Source: Rhodopseudomonas sp. AAP120
Lineage (GTDB): Bacteria; Pseudomonadota; Alphaproteobacteria; Rhizobiales; Xanthobacteraceae
DNA length: 36,904 nt
Direction of reading: 5' to 3'
Assembly: GCF_001295845.1 (NCBI RefSeq)
Contig: NZ_LJIC01000110.1
Location: 1-36,904, forward strand
Position numbers and translations under genes: made by a program. Shown one piece after another: positions 23,921 through 31,150 of this stretch (position 1 is the stretch's first letter; each line of letters starts with the position of its first letter). The notes under the pieces were generated by a model that did not search any database, was not told where the DNA came from, and worked only from the letters and a program-made list of their open reading frames with translations.

Positions 23921-24868
23921 CTACGCGACCTTGTACGGCAGCTCCCGCCCGGCGAAGAACGCCGCCAGATTGGCGATCACGCAGTCTTGCATCGCGACGT
24001 GAGCATCCAAGGTATGACCGCCGATATGCGGGGTCAGCACCACGTTCGGCAGTTCGCTGAGCTTATCCGGCGCATAGGGTTCCTGCTCGAACACGTCGAG
24101 CCCCGCCCCTGCGATCGTGCCGTCGGCCAGCGCGGCGACCAGCGCCGGCTGGTCGATCACCGAGCCGCGCGAGATGTTGACCAGCACACCGTCCTTGCCG
24201 AGCCGCTTCAGCATCGCGGCGTCGATGATCCGCTGGGTGTCGGATCCGGCGCGGACCGCGATCAGCAGCACGTCGCACCAGTCGACCAGTTCGCCGAGAT
24301 CGCCGATGTAGCGATACGGCACGTCGTGCTGACTGCGGCTGTGATAGGCGACCTCGGTCTCGAACGGGGCGACGCGCGCCGCGATCTTCCGGCCAATCTC
24401 GCCCATGCCGTAAACGCCGACCTTGGCGCCCGTCATGCCGCGCGGCGGCTTCAGTAGCGGAGACGGCTTGGCGCCGGACCAGCCACCGCTGCGCAGATAG
24501 GCGTCGGCCGGGATCACCCGGCGCATCAACGCCAATAGCAACGTCATCGCCAAATCTGCCACCGCGGAAGCGTTGGCTGCCGGGCTGTTGCCGATGACGA
24601 TGCCGCGCTCGGCCGCCGCCTTCAGGTCCACGCCATCATAGCCGGTGCCATAGCAGACGACCGCGCCGAGCGAGGGCAGCAGTCCGAAGGTTTCGCGGCC
24701 GAGCGGCTGGGCGCCCATGGTGATCAGCGCGCGCACATCCGCGAGTTCGTCCGCGCTGAACACCTCGTTGGCCGGCTTGCCGCCGGTCTCCAGCAGCTCG
24801 AATTTCTCTCCGAACCGCGCCAGCATCGACTTCGCAAAGCGCGAGAACACCAGAACCTTGTCCGCCAT
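23921..24868 (-). CDS. D-2-hydroxyacid dehydrogenase (NAD(P)-dependent)
   Basis: A 315-residue member of the D-isomer 2-hydroxyacid dehydrogenase family, which reduces 2-keto acids such as glyoxylate, hydroxypyruvate or phenylpyruvate. The nucleotide-binding loop is VGVYGMGEIGRKIA, near the middle. The catalytic set is visible: Arg in LLIAVRAGSDT, Glu in GLDVFEQEP and His in TPHIGGHT, along with NISRGSVID. The chosen ATG at 24868 has an excellent AAAAGGAGAG site. The substrate cannot be fixed. It sits between rplA and rplJ, and only 45 nt separate its start from the rplKA terminator, so it is probably transcribed by readthrough or from a promoter inside that short gap. Housekeeping genes surround it on both sides. 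Confidence 0.92.
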   Translation of the reverse strand: MADKVLVFSRFAKSMLARFGEKFELLETGGKPANEVFSADELADVRALITMGAQPLGRETFGLLPSLGAVVCYGTGYDGVDLKAAAERGIVIGNSPAANASAVADLAMTLLLALMRRVIPADAYLRSGGWSGAKPSPLLKPPRGMTGAKVGVYGMGEIGRKIAARVAPFETEVAYHSRSQHDVPYRYIGDLGELVDWCDVLLIAVRAGSDTQRIIDAAMLKRLGKDGVLVNISRGSVIDQPALVAALADGTIAGAGLDVFEQEPYAPDKLSELPNVVLTPHIGGHTLDAHVAMQDCVIANLAAFFAGRELPYKVA

Positions 24869-24912
24869 GCCGCTCTCCTTTTCTTGTTGTTGTGTCTGGT
24901 GGACGCAAAGCA

Positions 24913-24942
24913 AAGGGCGGACCGGTTGCCCGGTCCGCCCTT
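24913..24942 (-). terminator. Intrinsic terminator of the rplKA transcript
   Basis: A perfect 13-bp stem (24913-24925 and 24930-24942, arms AAGGGCGGACCGG and its complement) with a 4-nt loop, followed on the minus strand by TTTGCTTTGCG counting the last T bases of the stem. It begins about 30 nt after the rplA stop. The T-run is interrupted, so some readthrough into the dehydrogenase gene is likely. Confidence 0.8.
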
Positions 24943-24973
24943 GCTATTCAATGATCACCGCGCCGCGAGCGGC

Positions 24974-25663
24974 TTAGTGCACCGAGCCCGGCTCGACCTT
25001 GACGCCCGGTCCCATGGTCGAGGACACGGCGACGCGCTGGACATAGGTGCCCTTGGCGCCGCTCGGCTTCGCCTTGTTGACCGCATCCGCCAGCGCCTTG
25101 ATGTTCTCGACCAGCTTGTCGGCCTCGAACGACGCCTTGCCGACGCCGGCCTGGATGATGCCGGCCTTCTCGACGCGGAACTCGACCGAACCGCCCTTGG
25201 CGCCCTTGACGGCGCCGGCGACGTCCATGGTCACGGTGCCGATCTTCGGGTTCGGCATCATGCCGCGCGGGCCGAGCACCTTACCGAGGCGACCGACCAG
25301 CGGCATCATGTCCGGGGTGGCGATGCAGCGGTCGAAATTGATGTTGCCGGCCTGCACCTGCTCCACCAGATCTTCCGCGCCGACGACGTCGGCACCCGCG
25401 GCCTTGGCTTCGTCAGCCTTGGCGCCGCGCGCGAACACGCCGACCCGCACGGTGCGGCCGGTGCCGTTCGGCAGCATCACCACGCCGCGGACCATCTGGT
25501 CGGCGTGACGCGGATCGACGCCGAGGTTCAGCGCGACTTCGATGGTCTCGTCGAACTTCGAGGTCGCACGCTCCTTCACCATCTTCACCGCCTCTTCCAG
25601 CGGATACAGCTTGGTGCGGTCGATGCCTTCGCGGATCTTCTTCGTTCGCTTACCGATTGCCAT
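24974..25663 (-). CDS. rplA: 50S ribosomal protein L1
   Basis: L1 forms the mobile stalk that handles E-site tRNA and is a translational repressor of its own operon. The product has 229 residues, starts [20 protein letters not shown] and contains the strongly conserved [19 protein letters not shown] (about 125-143). It follows rplK by 6 nt, which implies coupled translation. Its likely mRNA target, a copy of the 23S L1 site, lies in the rplK leader (26141-26188). It is followed at once by an intrinsic terminator. Confidence 0.99.
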   Translation of the reverse strand: MAIGKRTKKIREGIDRTKLYPLEEAVKMVKERATSKFDETIEVALNLGVDPRHADQMVRGVVMLPNGTGRTVRVGVFARGAKADEAKAAGADVVGAEDLVEQVQAGNINFDRCIATPDMMPLVGRLGKVLGPRGMMPNPKIGTVTMDVAGAVKGAKGGSVEFRVEKAGIIQAGVGKASFEADKLVENIKALADAVNKAKPSGAKGTYVQRVAVSSTMGPGVKVEPGSVH

Positions 25664-25669
25664 GATGCG

Positions 25670-26098
25670 TTACCCCTCGACCCGCAGGCCCATCGAACGG
25701 GCAGAGCCTTCGACCATGCGCATCGCCGAATCGACGCTGTCGCAATTGAGATCCTTCATCTTCTTCTCGGCGATCTCGCGCACCTGGGCGGAGGTCACAG
25801 AGCCGGCGACGTCGCGGCCCGGCAGCTTGGAGCCGGACTGGATCTTCGCCGCCTGCTTGAGGAAGTAGGACATCGGCGGGGTCTTCATCTCGAAGGTGAA
25901 CGACCGATCGGCGTAGATCGTGATCACCACCGGAATCGGCGTGTTCTTCTCCTCCTTCTGGGTCTGCGCGTTGAACGCCTTGCAGAACTCCATGATGTTG
26001 AGGCCGCGCTGACCAAGCGCGGGACCGATCGGAGGCGACGGGTTCGCCGCTCCGGCCGGCACCTGCAACTTCAGGTATCCGGTCACTTTCTTTGCCAT
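25670..26098 (-). CDS. rplK: 50S ribosomal protein L11
   Basis: L11 binds the GTPase-associated region of 23S rRNA and is needed for RelA activation. The product has 142 residues, with the N-terminal [35 protein letters not shown] split across the proline hinge, and the RNA-binding C-terminal domain ending [20 protein letters not shown] 26098 has AGGAGAG at a good distance. It starts the rplK-rplA pair. Between it and nusG lie a REP-like element and an L1-site-like leader. Confidence 0.99.
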   Translation of the reverse strand: MAKKVTGYLKLQVPAGAANPSPPIGPALGQRGLNIMEFCKAFNAQTQKEEKNTPIPVVITIYADRSFTFEMKTPPMSYFLKQAAKIQSGSKLPGRDVAGSVTSAQVREIAEKKMKDLNCDSVDSAMRMVEGSARSMGLRVEG

Positions 26099-26113
26099 AC
26101 CAACTCTCCTGTT

Positions 26114-26127
26114 GCCGGCGAACCGGC
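26114..26127 (-). other. UUCG-tetraloop hairpin just before the rplK ribosome binding site
   Basis: On the minus strand GCCGG-TTCG-CCGGC forms a 5-bp stem with a UUCG loop, directly upstream of the AGGAGAG site of rplK. It lies between the L1-like element and the start codon and may isolate the two structurally. It repeats the core of the hairpin at 22121-22140. Confidence 0.6.
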
Positions 26128-26140
26128 GGTTTCAGGGCTC

Positions 26141-26188
26141 GTGGTGGGGCGCTGTCCAATGACTGGCGATCACCGGCACGCCTCCCAC
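26141..26188 (-). promoter_or_regulatory. Probable L1 autoregulatory site (23S rRNA mimic) in the rplK leader
   Basis: Read on the minus strand, the leader contains GTGGGAGGC, then CGCCAGTC, then TTGGACAGC and CCACCAC in that order. The E. coli 23S L1-binding stalk (helices 76-78), as I remember it, has GTGGGAGGC, CGCCAGTC, TGGAGC and a closing CCACC in the same order. The outer GTGG and CCAC can pair. The element ends 42 nt before the rplK ATG. L1 is known to repress its own operon in E. coli by binding the leader, so the function follows from homology. Confidence 0.75.
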
Positions 26189-26230
26189 GTCAGTTCAGAG
26201 CAAGGCGCGAACCTCGCTCACTCCCGTCAT

Positions 26231-26308
26231 GCCCGGACTTGATCCGGGCATCCATCCTCTTCGCAAGACTCTCACGAAGAAGATGGATTGCCGGGTCAAG
26301 CCCGGCAA
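26231..26308. repeat. REP-like palindrome pair between nusG and rplK
   Basis: GCCCGGA/TCCGGGC (26231-26237 and 26243-26249) and TTGCCGGG/CCCGGCAA (26288-26295 and 26301-26308) are two palindromes facing each other. The intervening sequence itself pairs over about 12 bp (CCATCCTCTTCG against CGAAGAAGATGG, one mismatch), so the whole can fold into one long cruciform. It is the same type as the element after rplL, here in an essential operon spacer. Confidence 0.75.
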
Positions 26309-26314
26309 TGACAC

Positions 26315-26340
26315 CGTGGCCGGGGGAAGCCCCTGCCACG
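26315..26340 (-). terminator. Hairpin directly after nusG
   Basis: CGTGGC/GCCACG (26315-26320 and 26335-26340) plus GGGG/CCCC with a GAAG loop, one mismatch between the two stems. It lies 11 nt beyond the nusG stop. No T-run follows on the minus strand, so it is more likely a 3'-end protecting or processing hairpin than a full intrinsic terminator. Confidence 0.45.
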
Positions 26341-26351
26341 ACCTCGAACGA

Positions 26352-26882
26352 TCAGACCTTCTCGACCTGACCGAATTCCAGTTCGACCGGGGTCGCACGG
26401 CCGAAGATCGACACCGCGACCTTCACGCGCGAACGCGCCTCGTCGATTTCCTCGACCACGCCGGAGAACGACGCGAACGGGCCGTCGGCGACGCGGACGT
26501 TTTCGCCGATCTCGAACGACACCGACGGCTTCGGGCGCTCCACGCCTTCCTGCACCTGGTGCAGGATACGCATCGCCTCGGACTCCGAGATCGGCATCGG
26601 CTTGTTCTCGGCGCCGAGGAAGCCGGTCACCTTCGGGGTGTTCTTGATCAGGTGGAAGGCTTCGTCGGTGAGGTTCATCTTCACCAGCACGTAGCCCGGG
26701 AAGAACTTGCGCTCGGCATCGACCTTGCGGCCGCGGCGCACCTCGGTGACCTTCTCGGTCGGCACCAGCACCTGCTCGAACAGGTCCTCGACGCCGCGCT
26801 GCTTGGCCTGCTCGCGGATCGATTCTGCGACCTTCTTCTCGAAGTTCGAATAGGCGTGGACGATGTACCAGCGCATGCTCAT
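26352..26882 (-). CDS. nusG: Transcription termination/antitermination factor NusG
   Basis: NusG binds RNA polymerase through its N-terminal domain and contacts Rho or ribosomal protein S10 through its KOW domain. The 176-residue product starts MSMRWYIVHAYSNFEKKV and contains RRGRKVDAERKFFPGYVLVKM. The KOW motif VADGPFASFSGVVEEID begins at about residue 125. It follows secE by 17 nt, the universal secE-nusG pair. There is no unusual insertion between the domains. Confidence 0.99.
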   Translation of the reverse strand: MSMRWYIVHAYSNFEKKVAESIREQAKQRGVEDLFEQVLVPTEKVTEVRRGRKVDAERKFFPGYVLVKMNLTDEAFHLIKNTPKVTGFLGAENKPMPISESEAMRILHQVQEGVERPKPSVSFEIGENVRVADGPFASFSGVVEEIDEARSRVKVAVSIFGRATPVELEFGQVEKV

Positions 26883-26899
26883 GGGTCGAAGGCCTGCCG

Positions 26900-27088
26900 T
26901 TAAACGCCGAGAATGAAGGTGATCAGAATCCTGATCAGCTGGTCGGCGAAAAAGAAAAAGATCGACGCGAGCGCCACCATGATGAACACCATGATGGTGG
27001 TGATCGTGACTTCGCGGCGCGTCGGCCAGGTCACCTTGGCGGTTTCGCTCCGCACTTCCTGCAGGAATTTGAACGGGCTGAAAGCCAT
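26900..27088 (-). CDS. secE: Preprotein translocase subunit SecE
   Basis: SecE clamps SecY in the Sec translocon. The short form with one transmembrane helix is present: 62 residues, MAFSPFKFLQEVRSETAKVTWPT, then a membrane segment at about 29-60 (TTIMVFIMVALASIFFFF). The conserved amphipathic KVTWPTRREV lies just before it. The ATG at 27088 is chosen over one 22 codons upstream because the added residues have no family character; the ribosome binding site is weak. It is the first gene of secE-nusG, with its own promoter at 27263-27291. Confidence 0.97.
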   Translation of the reverse strand: MAFSPFKFLQEVRSETAKVTWPTRREVTITTIMVFIMVALASIFFFFADQLIRILITFILGV

Positions 27089-27262
27089 CGTGTGATCCAG
27101 ATCGTCAGTCGAATGTCGGGGTTTGCGAAAATCAGACAGCCCTGTTGCGCCCAACCCTTGCCAAGGAACCCCTTGCCGCAGGATGAGCCGCCAACCGGGC
27201 TCTGTTTTCGGGAAATCAAGCCGCGCCGGAAATCCGCAAAACGGGCCGGCAGCGAGTGACGC

Positions 27263-27291
27263 CTTTTATGGCCAGTTGGCGCCAACGTCAA
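27263..27291 (-). promoter_or_regulatory. Probable sigma70 promoter of secE-nusG
   Basis: On the minus strand -35 TTGACG (27291-27286), exactly 17 nt, -10 TAAAAG (27268-27263). The spacer contains the perfect palindrome TTGGCGCCAA (27276-27285). Transcription would start near 27256, giving a leader of about 170 nt before secE. It isolates secE-nusG from the liv genes upstream. The hexamers are similar to those of the proposed str promoter. Confidence 0.65.
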
Positions 27292-27451
27292 GCTGAGGGC
27301 GATACCGGCCGCCCCTCCGACGACTTCACCCTGGTTCTCCCCCGACTGGATTATGCTTTTTCAACCAGAAGCTTGCGCCAAATCCCTCGCGCCACGCGCG
27401 ATCCAGGTCAAGCAATGCCTCAACCGAGCTGCGGCCTTTCGACCAAGCGCG
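27292..27451. other. Spacer between livF and the secE promoter
   Basis: With the secE leader this makes a 363-bp gene-free interval (27089-27451). I see no intrinsic terminator after livF, so liv transcripts might run into secE unless ended by Rho. Confidence 0.4.
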
Positions 27452-28171
27452 TCAGCCGATCCCGACCCCGAGCAGCGAGTCGACCAGTCCGCGGTCACCA
27501 CGCAGCTGGGTGCCCTGCCCCTGCCAGACGATGCGACCGCGCTCGATCACCAGCACGTCGTCGGCGAAATCGAGCGCGCGTTCGATCTGCTGTTCGACCA
27601 GCACCACCGTCATCTCGCCGGACTGCGCCAGCCTGACGATAGTCTCCATCAGTTGGTCGCAAATCACCGGCGCGAGGCCCTCGAGCGGCTCGTCGAGCAG
27701 CAGCACCTGCGGCTTGCCGAGCAGCGTCCGGGCCAGCGACAGCATCTGCTGCTCGCCGCCAGACAGCTGCATGCCGCCGTGGTTGCGCCGCTCGGCCAGC
27801 CGGGGGAACATCGCGTAGACGGAATCGAGCTCGGTCCGCGGCCGGCCCTTGAGGCCGGTGAACAGGTTTTCTTCGACGGTGAGCGAGCGAAACACGTCAC
27901 GGGTCTGCGGCACATAGCCGAGGCCGGCGGCGGCGCGGGCGAAGGTCTTCAGGCCGGTGACGTCGCGCTCGCCGATCCGGACCGCACCGCCCTTGTGGGT
28001 GGTCAGCCCCATCAGCGTCGCCAGCAGCGTGGTCTTGCCGACGCCGTTGCGGCCGAGCACGGTCAGCCGGCCGCCGGCCGGGACGGCGAAGCTGATGTCG
28101 CTCAAGATGCTCACCGAGCCGTAGCCGGCGGCGAGACGGTCGACCTCAAGACGCGCGGCGGGCATCGGCAT
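27452..28171 (-). CDS. livF: Branched-chain-amino-acid-type ABC transporter ATPase (LivF)
   Basis: One of the two ATPases of a HAAT/Liv-type importer. It has about 239 residues: Walker A GRNGVGKTT, signature LSGGEQQML, Walker B VLLLDEPLEGLAP and the switch region VLVEQQIERAL, all characteristic of LivF. ATG 28171 is preferred because GGGAAG precedes it; it overlaps the end of livG by 26 nt. Starts at 28201 and 28165 are in frame. It is the last gene of the livKHMGF cluster and faces secE. Liv-type systems in this bacterial group carry amino acids, aromatic acids, urea or amides, so the name does not fix the substrate. Confidence 0.93.
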   Translation of the reverse strand: MPMPAARLEVDRLAAGYGSVSILSDISFAVPAGGRLTVLGRNGVGKTTLLATLMGLTTHKGGAVRIGERDVTGLKTFARAAAGLGYVPQTRDVFRSLTVEENLFTGLKGRPRTELDSVYAMFPRLAERRNHGGMQLSGGEQQMLSLARTLLGKPQVLLLDEPLEGLAPVICDQLMETIVRLAQSGEMTVVLVEQQIERALDFADDVLVIERGRIVWQGQGTQLRGDRGLVDSLLGVGIG

Positions 28172-28910
28172 AGCTTCCCAGATAGGCCGCACGAACGGCA
28201 TCGTTTTCCTTCACCTCGGCGGGTGTGCCCTCGAAGATCAGTGCACCGTTCGCCAGCACCAGTACGCGCTTGGCGAATTTGAACACCAGATCCATATCGT
28301 GCTCGATCATCAGGATCGCGATCTCCGGCGACATCCGGCCGATCGCCTCGAGGATGCGCGGGGACTCGTCGTGCGGCACGCCGGCGGCGGGTTCGTCGAG
28401 CACCAGCACGCGCGGCTTCATGGCAAGGCCGATGGCGAGGTCGAGCAGCCGCTGCTGGCCATAGGCCAGCTTGGTCACCGGCGTCGCCGCGAGATGGCCG
28501 ATGCCGAGCAGGTTGAGCACGCCCTGCCACTCGTCACGGATATCGGCCTTGTTGATGATCGAGGAGAACATCCGCTTGGTCAGGCCGCGGCGCTGCATCA
28601 CTGCCAGCGCGACGTTCTCGGCCACGGTCAGGCTGGTGAACAGCCGCGTCACCTGGAAGGTGCGCACCAGCCCACGCTCGACCCGGTGGGCGATCGAGGC
28701 GTGGGTGACATCCTCGCCGGCCAGCAGGATGCGGCCGTCGGACGGCGGCAGGTCGCCGGACAGCTGATTCACCAGCGTAGTCTTGCCGGCGCCGTTCGGC
28801 CCGATCAGCGCGACGCGATCGCCGCTCGACAGCGTAAACGAGACATCGTCGGTGACGCGCAGGCCACCGAACGCCTTCGACAAGCGCTGGACTTCGAGCA
28901 AAGTGGTCAT
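28146..28910 (-). CDS. livG: Branched-chain-amino-acid-type ABC transporter ATPase (LivG)
   Basis: The second ATPase, 254 residues: MTTLLEVQRLSKAFGGL, Walker A GPNGAGKTT, signature region KLAYGQQRLLDLAIGLA and Walker B VLVLDEPAAGVPHDES. The H-loop is in ILMIEHDMDLVF. The LivG type is shown by the tyrosine-containing signature in place of LSGGQ. The start ATG at 28910 overlaps the livM stop as ATGA, so the two are translationally coupled. The frame stays open far upstream inside livM, but that part is not LivG. Confidence 0.94.
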   Translation of the reverse strand: MTTLLEVQRLSKAFGGLRVTDDVSFTLSSGDRVALIGPNGAGKTTLVNQLSGDLPPSDGRILLAGEDVTHASIAHRVERGLVRTFQVTRLFTSLTVAENVALAVMQRRGLTKRMFSSIINKADIRDEWQGVLNLLGIGHLAATPVTKLAYGQQRLLDLAIGLAMKPRVLVLDEPAAGVPHDESPRILEAIGRMSPEIAILMIEHDMDLVFKFAKRVLVLANGALIFEGTPAEVKENDAVRAAYLGSYADARRAS

Positions 28911-29905
28911 CGCGCCGCCCTCGCCTGCCGGAAGTCGCCGAACCGGCGGGTGACCTCGTTGACCAGGCCCTTGGGGAAGAACAGAACCACGACGATCAGG
29001 AGCACGCCGATCAGGATCATCCAGTGGAAGGGGCTGGCGGCCGAGACGTAGTGGTGAAACAGCTCGAACAGGATGGCGCCGATCAGCGCGCCCCACAGAT
29101 TGCCGGCGCCGCCGAGGATCAGCATGATCAGCGCTTCGGCCGAGCGCTCGAAACTGACGCCATCGAGCCCGACCACGCCGGTGTTGATCGCCGTCAGCCC
29201 GCCGCCGATGCCAGCGACCGCGCCGGCGACGCAGTACATCACCACCAGCCGCGGATAGACCGAGACCCCGATCATCCGGGTACGCAGCGTGTCGTCCTTG
29301 ATGGCGCGGCACATCAGCGCGAACGGCGAGCGCGCGAACCGCAGCAGCACCACCATCGTGATCAGCAGCACCACCACAGAGAACACGTAGCCGGTGCGGC
29401 CGAACATATCGAAATTGAAGATGCCGAACACCGGCCCCGGCGTGATGCCGGCGAGGCCGTCGCTGCCGCCGGTGATCGACGACAGCTTGTTGGCGAGCGC
29501 GGCGACGAGCTGGCCGAACGCGATCGACAGCACCAGTTGCGGCAGGCCGCGGAAGCGCGTCACCAGGAGGCCCGACATCAGCCCGGTCGCGGTGCCGGCC
29601 AGTGCGCCGATCAGCAGCATCAGGATCGGATCGGTGATGCCGGCCAGCGCTGCATTGCCGGCCGCATAGGCGGCGACGCCGAACAGCGCCGCGTGGCCGA
29701 GCGTGGCGACGCCGCAATAGCCGGTGACGAGATCGAGCGAGATCACCAGGAACGCCAGACCGATCACCCGGATCAGGAAGGCGAGATCGTCCGGATAGAC
29801 GAAATAGCCGATCGCGCCGAGCAAGGCGATCACGGCGGCGGCGATCAGGTCATTGCGCAAACCGGCCCAGGCCGGCGGCGCGGTGGTGACGGACAAGGTC
29901 GCCAT
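28907..29905 (-). CDS. livM: Branched-chain-amino-acid-type ABC transporter permease (LivM)
   Basis: A 332-residue inner-membrane permease with about nine or ten hydrophobic segments. The LivM features are FLVISLDLVTGYCGVATLGHAALFGVAAYAAG near residues 50-85 and the coupling region FALMCRAIKDDTLRTRMIGVSV that contacts the ATPases. It starts one base after livH ends and overlaps livG, so livHMG form a tight unit. The C-terminus ends in a short basic cytosolic tail. Confidence 0.94.
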   Translation of the reverse strand: MATLSVTTAPPAWAGLRNDLIAAAVIALLGAIGYFVYPDDLAFLIRVIGLAFLVISLDLVTGYCGVATLGHAALFGVAAYAAGNAALAGITDPILMLLIGALAGTATGLMSGLLVTRFRGLPQLVLSIAFGQLVAALANKLSSITGGSDGLAGITPGPVFGIFNFDMFGRTGYVFSVVVLLITMVVLLRFARSPFALMCRAIKDDTLRTRMIGVSVYPRLVVMYCVAGAVAGIGGGLTAINTGVVGLDGVSFERSAEALIMLILGGAGNLWGALIGAILFELFHHYVSAASPFHWMILIGVLLIVVVLFFPKGLVNEVTRRFGDFRQARAAR

Positions 29906-29906
29906 C

Positions 29907-30773
29907 TCAATGCGCCTTTCCGAACAGGCCGTGGGGGAACACGTAGACGATCACGATCACCGCAACATAGAAGAAGAACTCGCCGAACTCCGGCGCCAGA
30001 TATTTGCCGGTGGTGTCGGCGAGGCCGAGCAGCAGCGACGCCGCCATCGCGCCGGTGACCGATCCGGCGCCGCCGACCGACACGACGACCAGGAATGTCA
30101 CCATGTAGCGCAGCGCGTAAAACGGCTCGACCGGCAGCAGCTCGGCGCCGACCACGCCGCCGAACGCCGCGAGACCGACCGCCAGCGCGAAGGTGACCGA
30201 GTAGACAATCTGGGTGCGGATGCCGAGCGCCTCGGCCATATCGCCATTGTCGACCGCGGCGCGCAGCCGCACGCCGAACTCGGTCTTCTCGATCAGCAAC
30301 CACAGCGCCACCGCGGTGACCACGCCGCAGCCGATCACGAACAGCCGGTGCGCCGGGATCATGCGGAAGCCGAGATCGAACGGCCCCTTCAGCATCTCCG
30401 GGACCGGGATCGGCTTCGAGGTCGGGCCGAAAATATAGTTGGCGATGCCGACGATGAAGAAGGTAATGCCGATCGTCAGCAGGATCTGGGTCAGTTCGTC
30501 TGAGCGGCGGTAGATCCGGCGATACAGCAGGAATTCGAACGGCACCGAGATGATCACCGCGCCGATCACCGCGATCAGGATCGCGATCGGATAGGAGACG
30601 CCGAGCGACACCAGCGCGAACGAGGCGAGATAGCCGCCGATCATCGCGAAGGCGCCGTGGGCGAGGTTCACCACCCGCATCAACCCCATCATGATCGACA
30701 GGCCGATCGAGATCGTGAACAGCACCATGCCATAGGCCAGCGCGTCCGGCAGGATTCCGAGAATCGTCCGCAT
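29907..30773 (-). CDS. livH: Branched-chain-amino-acid-type ABC transporter permease (LivH)
   Basis: A 288-residue permease with roughly eight membrane segments. The family motif GLMRVVNLAHGAFAMIGGYL is near residues 30-49 and the coupling helix FGVRLRAAVDNGDMAEALGI near 166-185. VVSVGGAGSVTGAMAASLLLG precedes the last segments. It forms the membrane pore with LivM. It is separated from livK by 377 bp holding a REP-like composite element, which may set the usual excess of binding protein over membrane components. Confidence 0.94.
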   Translation of the reverse strand: MRTILGILPDALAYGMVLFTISIGLSIMMGLMRVVNLAHGAFAMIGGYLASFALVSLGVSYPIAILIAVIGAVIISVPFEFLLYRRIYRRSDELTQILLTIGITFFIVGIANYIFGPTSKPIPVPEMLKGPFDLGFRMIPAHRLFVIGCGVVTAVALWLLIEKTEFGVRLRAAVDNGDMAEALGIRTQIVYSVTFALAVGLAAFGGVVGAELLPVEPFYALRYMVTFLVVVSVGGAGSVTGAMAASLLLGLADTTGKYLAPEFGEFFFYVAVIVIVYVFPHGLFGKAH

Positions 30774-31150
30774 CAGGTCTGTGTCCTTGCGGACGCCGCT
30801 GATCCCGTGCGATTCAATCCAGCCTTCACAACCCGACTCCCCAATCTCGCTTTGACGCCGCTGTCCTAGAGCGTTTCACCGAATGATTGAAGCGCTCTCG
30901 CCGCTTCCACTTTGCACTGACTCCTCATCCTGAGGAGCCCGGCGCAGCCGGGCGTCTCGAAGGATGGGGCCGCGCAGTCCTGCGGCCCATGGTTCGAGAC
31001 GGCGCTTCGCGCCTCCTCACCAGGAGGTCGTGCTTGTGGCAGCGGTCCCGATCGCCAATCCAATTGCTCGGACCAACTGCCCCGTACTAGTCGACAAGAG
31101 CGCTCCGCGCCAAGACGAGAACGCAGGCGCGGAGGGCTCAAAGTTTCGGC
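30774..31150. other. livK-livH spacer
   Basis: 377 bp without a supported gene; most of its centre is the composite palindromic repeat at 30921-31028. No intrinsic terminator with a T-run follows livK. The part next to livH holds no clear promoter. Confidence 0.5.
30921..31028. repeat. Composite REP-like element of several nested palindromes
   Basis: In order: CTCCTCA/TGAGGAG (30921-30937), CCCGGC-GCA-GCCGGG (30938-30952), then an outer CGTCTCGAA/TTCGAGACG pair enclosing GGGCCGC/GCGGCCC, then GGCGC-TTC-GCGCC, then CCTC/GAGG at the end. From memory, repeats beginning CTCATCCTGAGGAG are common between genes of Bradyrhizobium and Rhodopseudomonas. As RNA it would be a strong block against 3' exonucleases after livK. 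Confidence 0.8.

Noticed and set aside
28911-29717. LivG with a long N-terminal extension
   Set aside because: The extra codons are the complement frame of livM; the ATGA overlap fixes the LivG start.
30921-31028. CRISPR-like array
   Set aside because: The repeats are nested palindromes of different sequence, with no equal repeat-spacer pattern and no cas genes.
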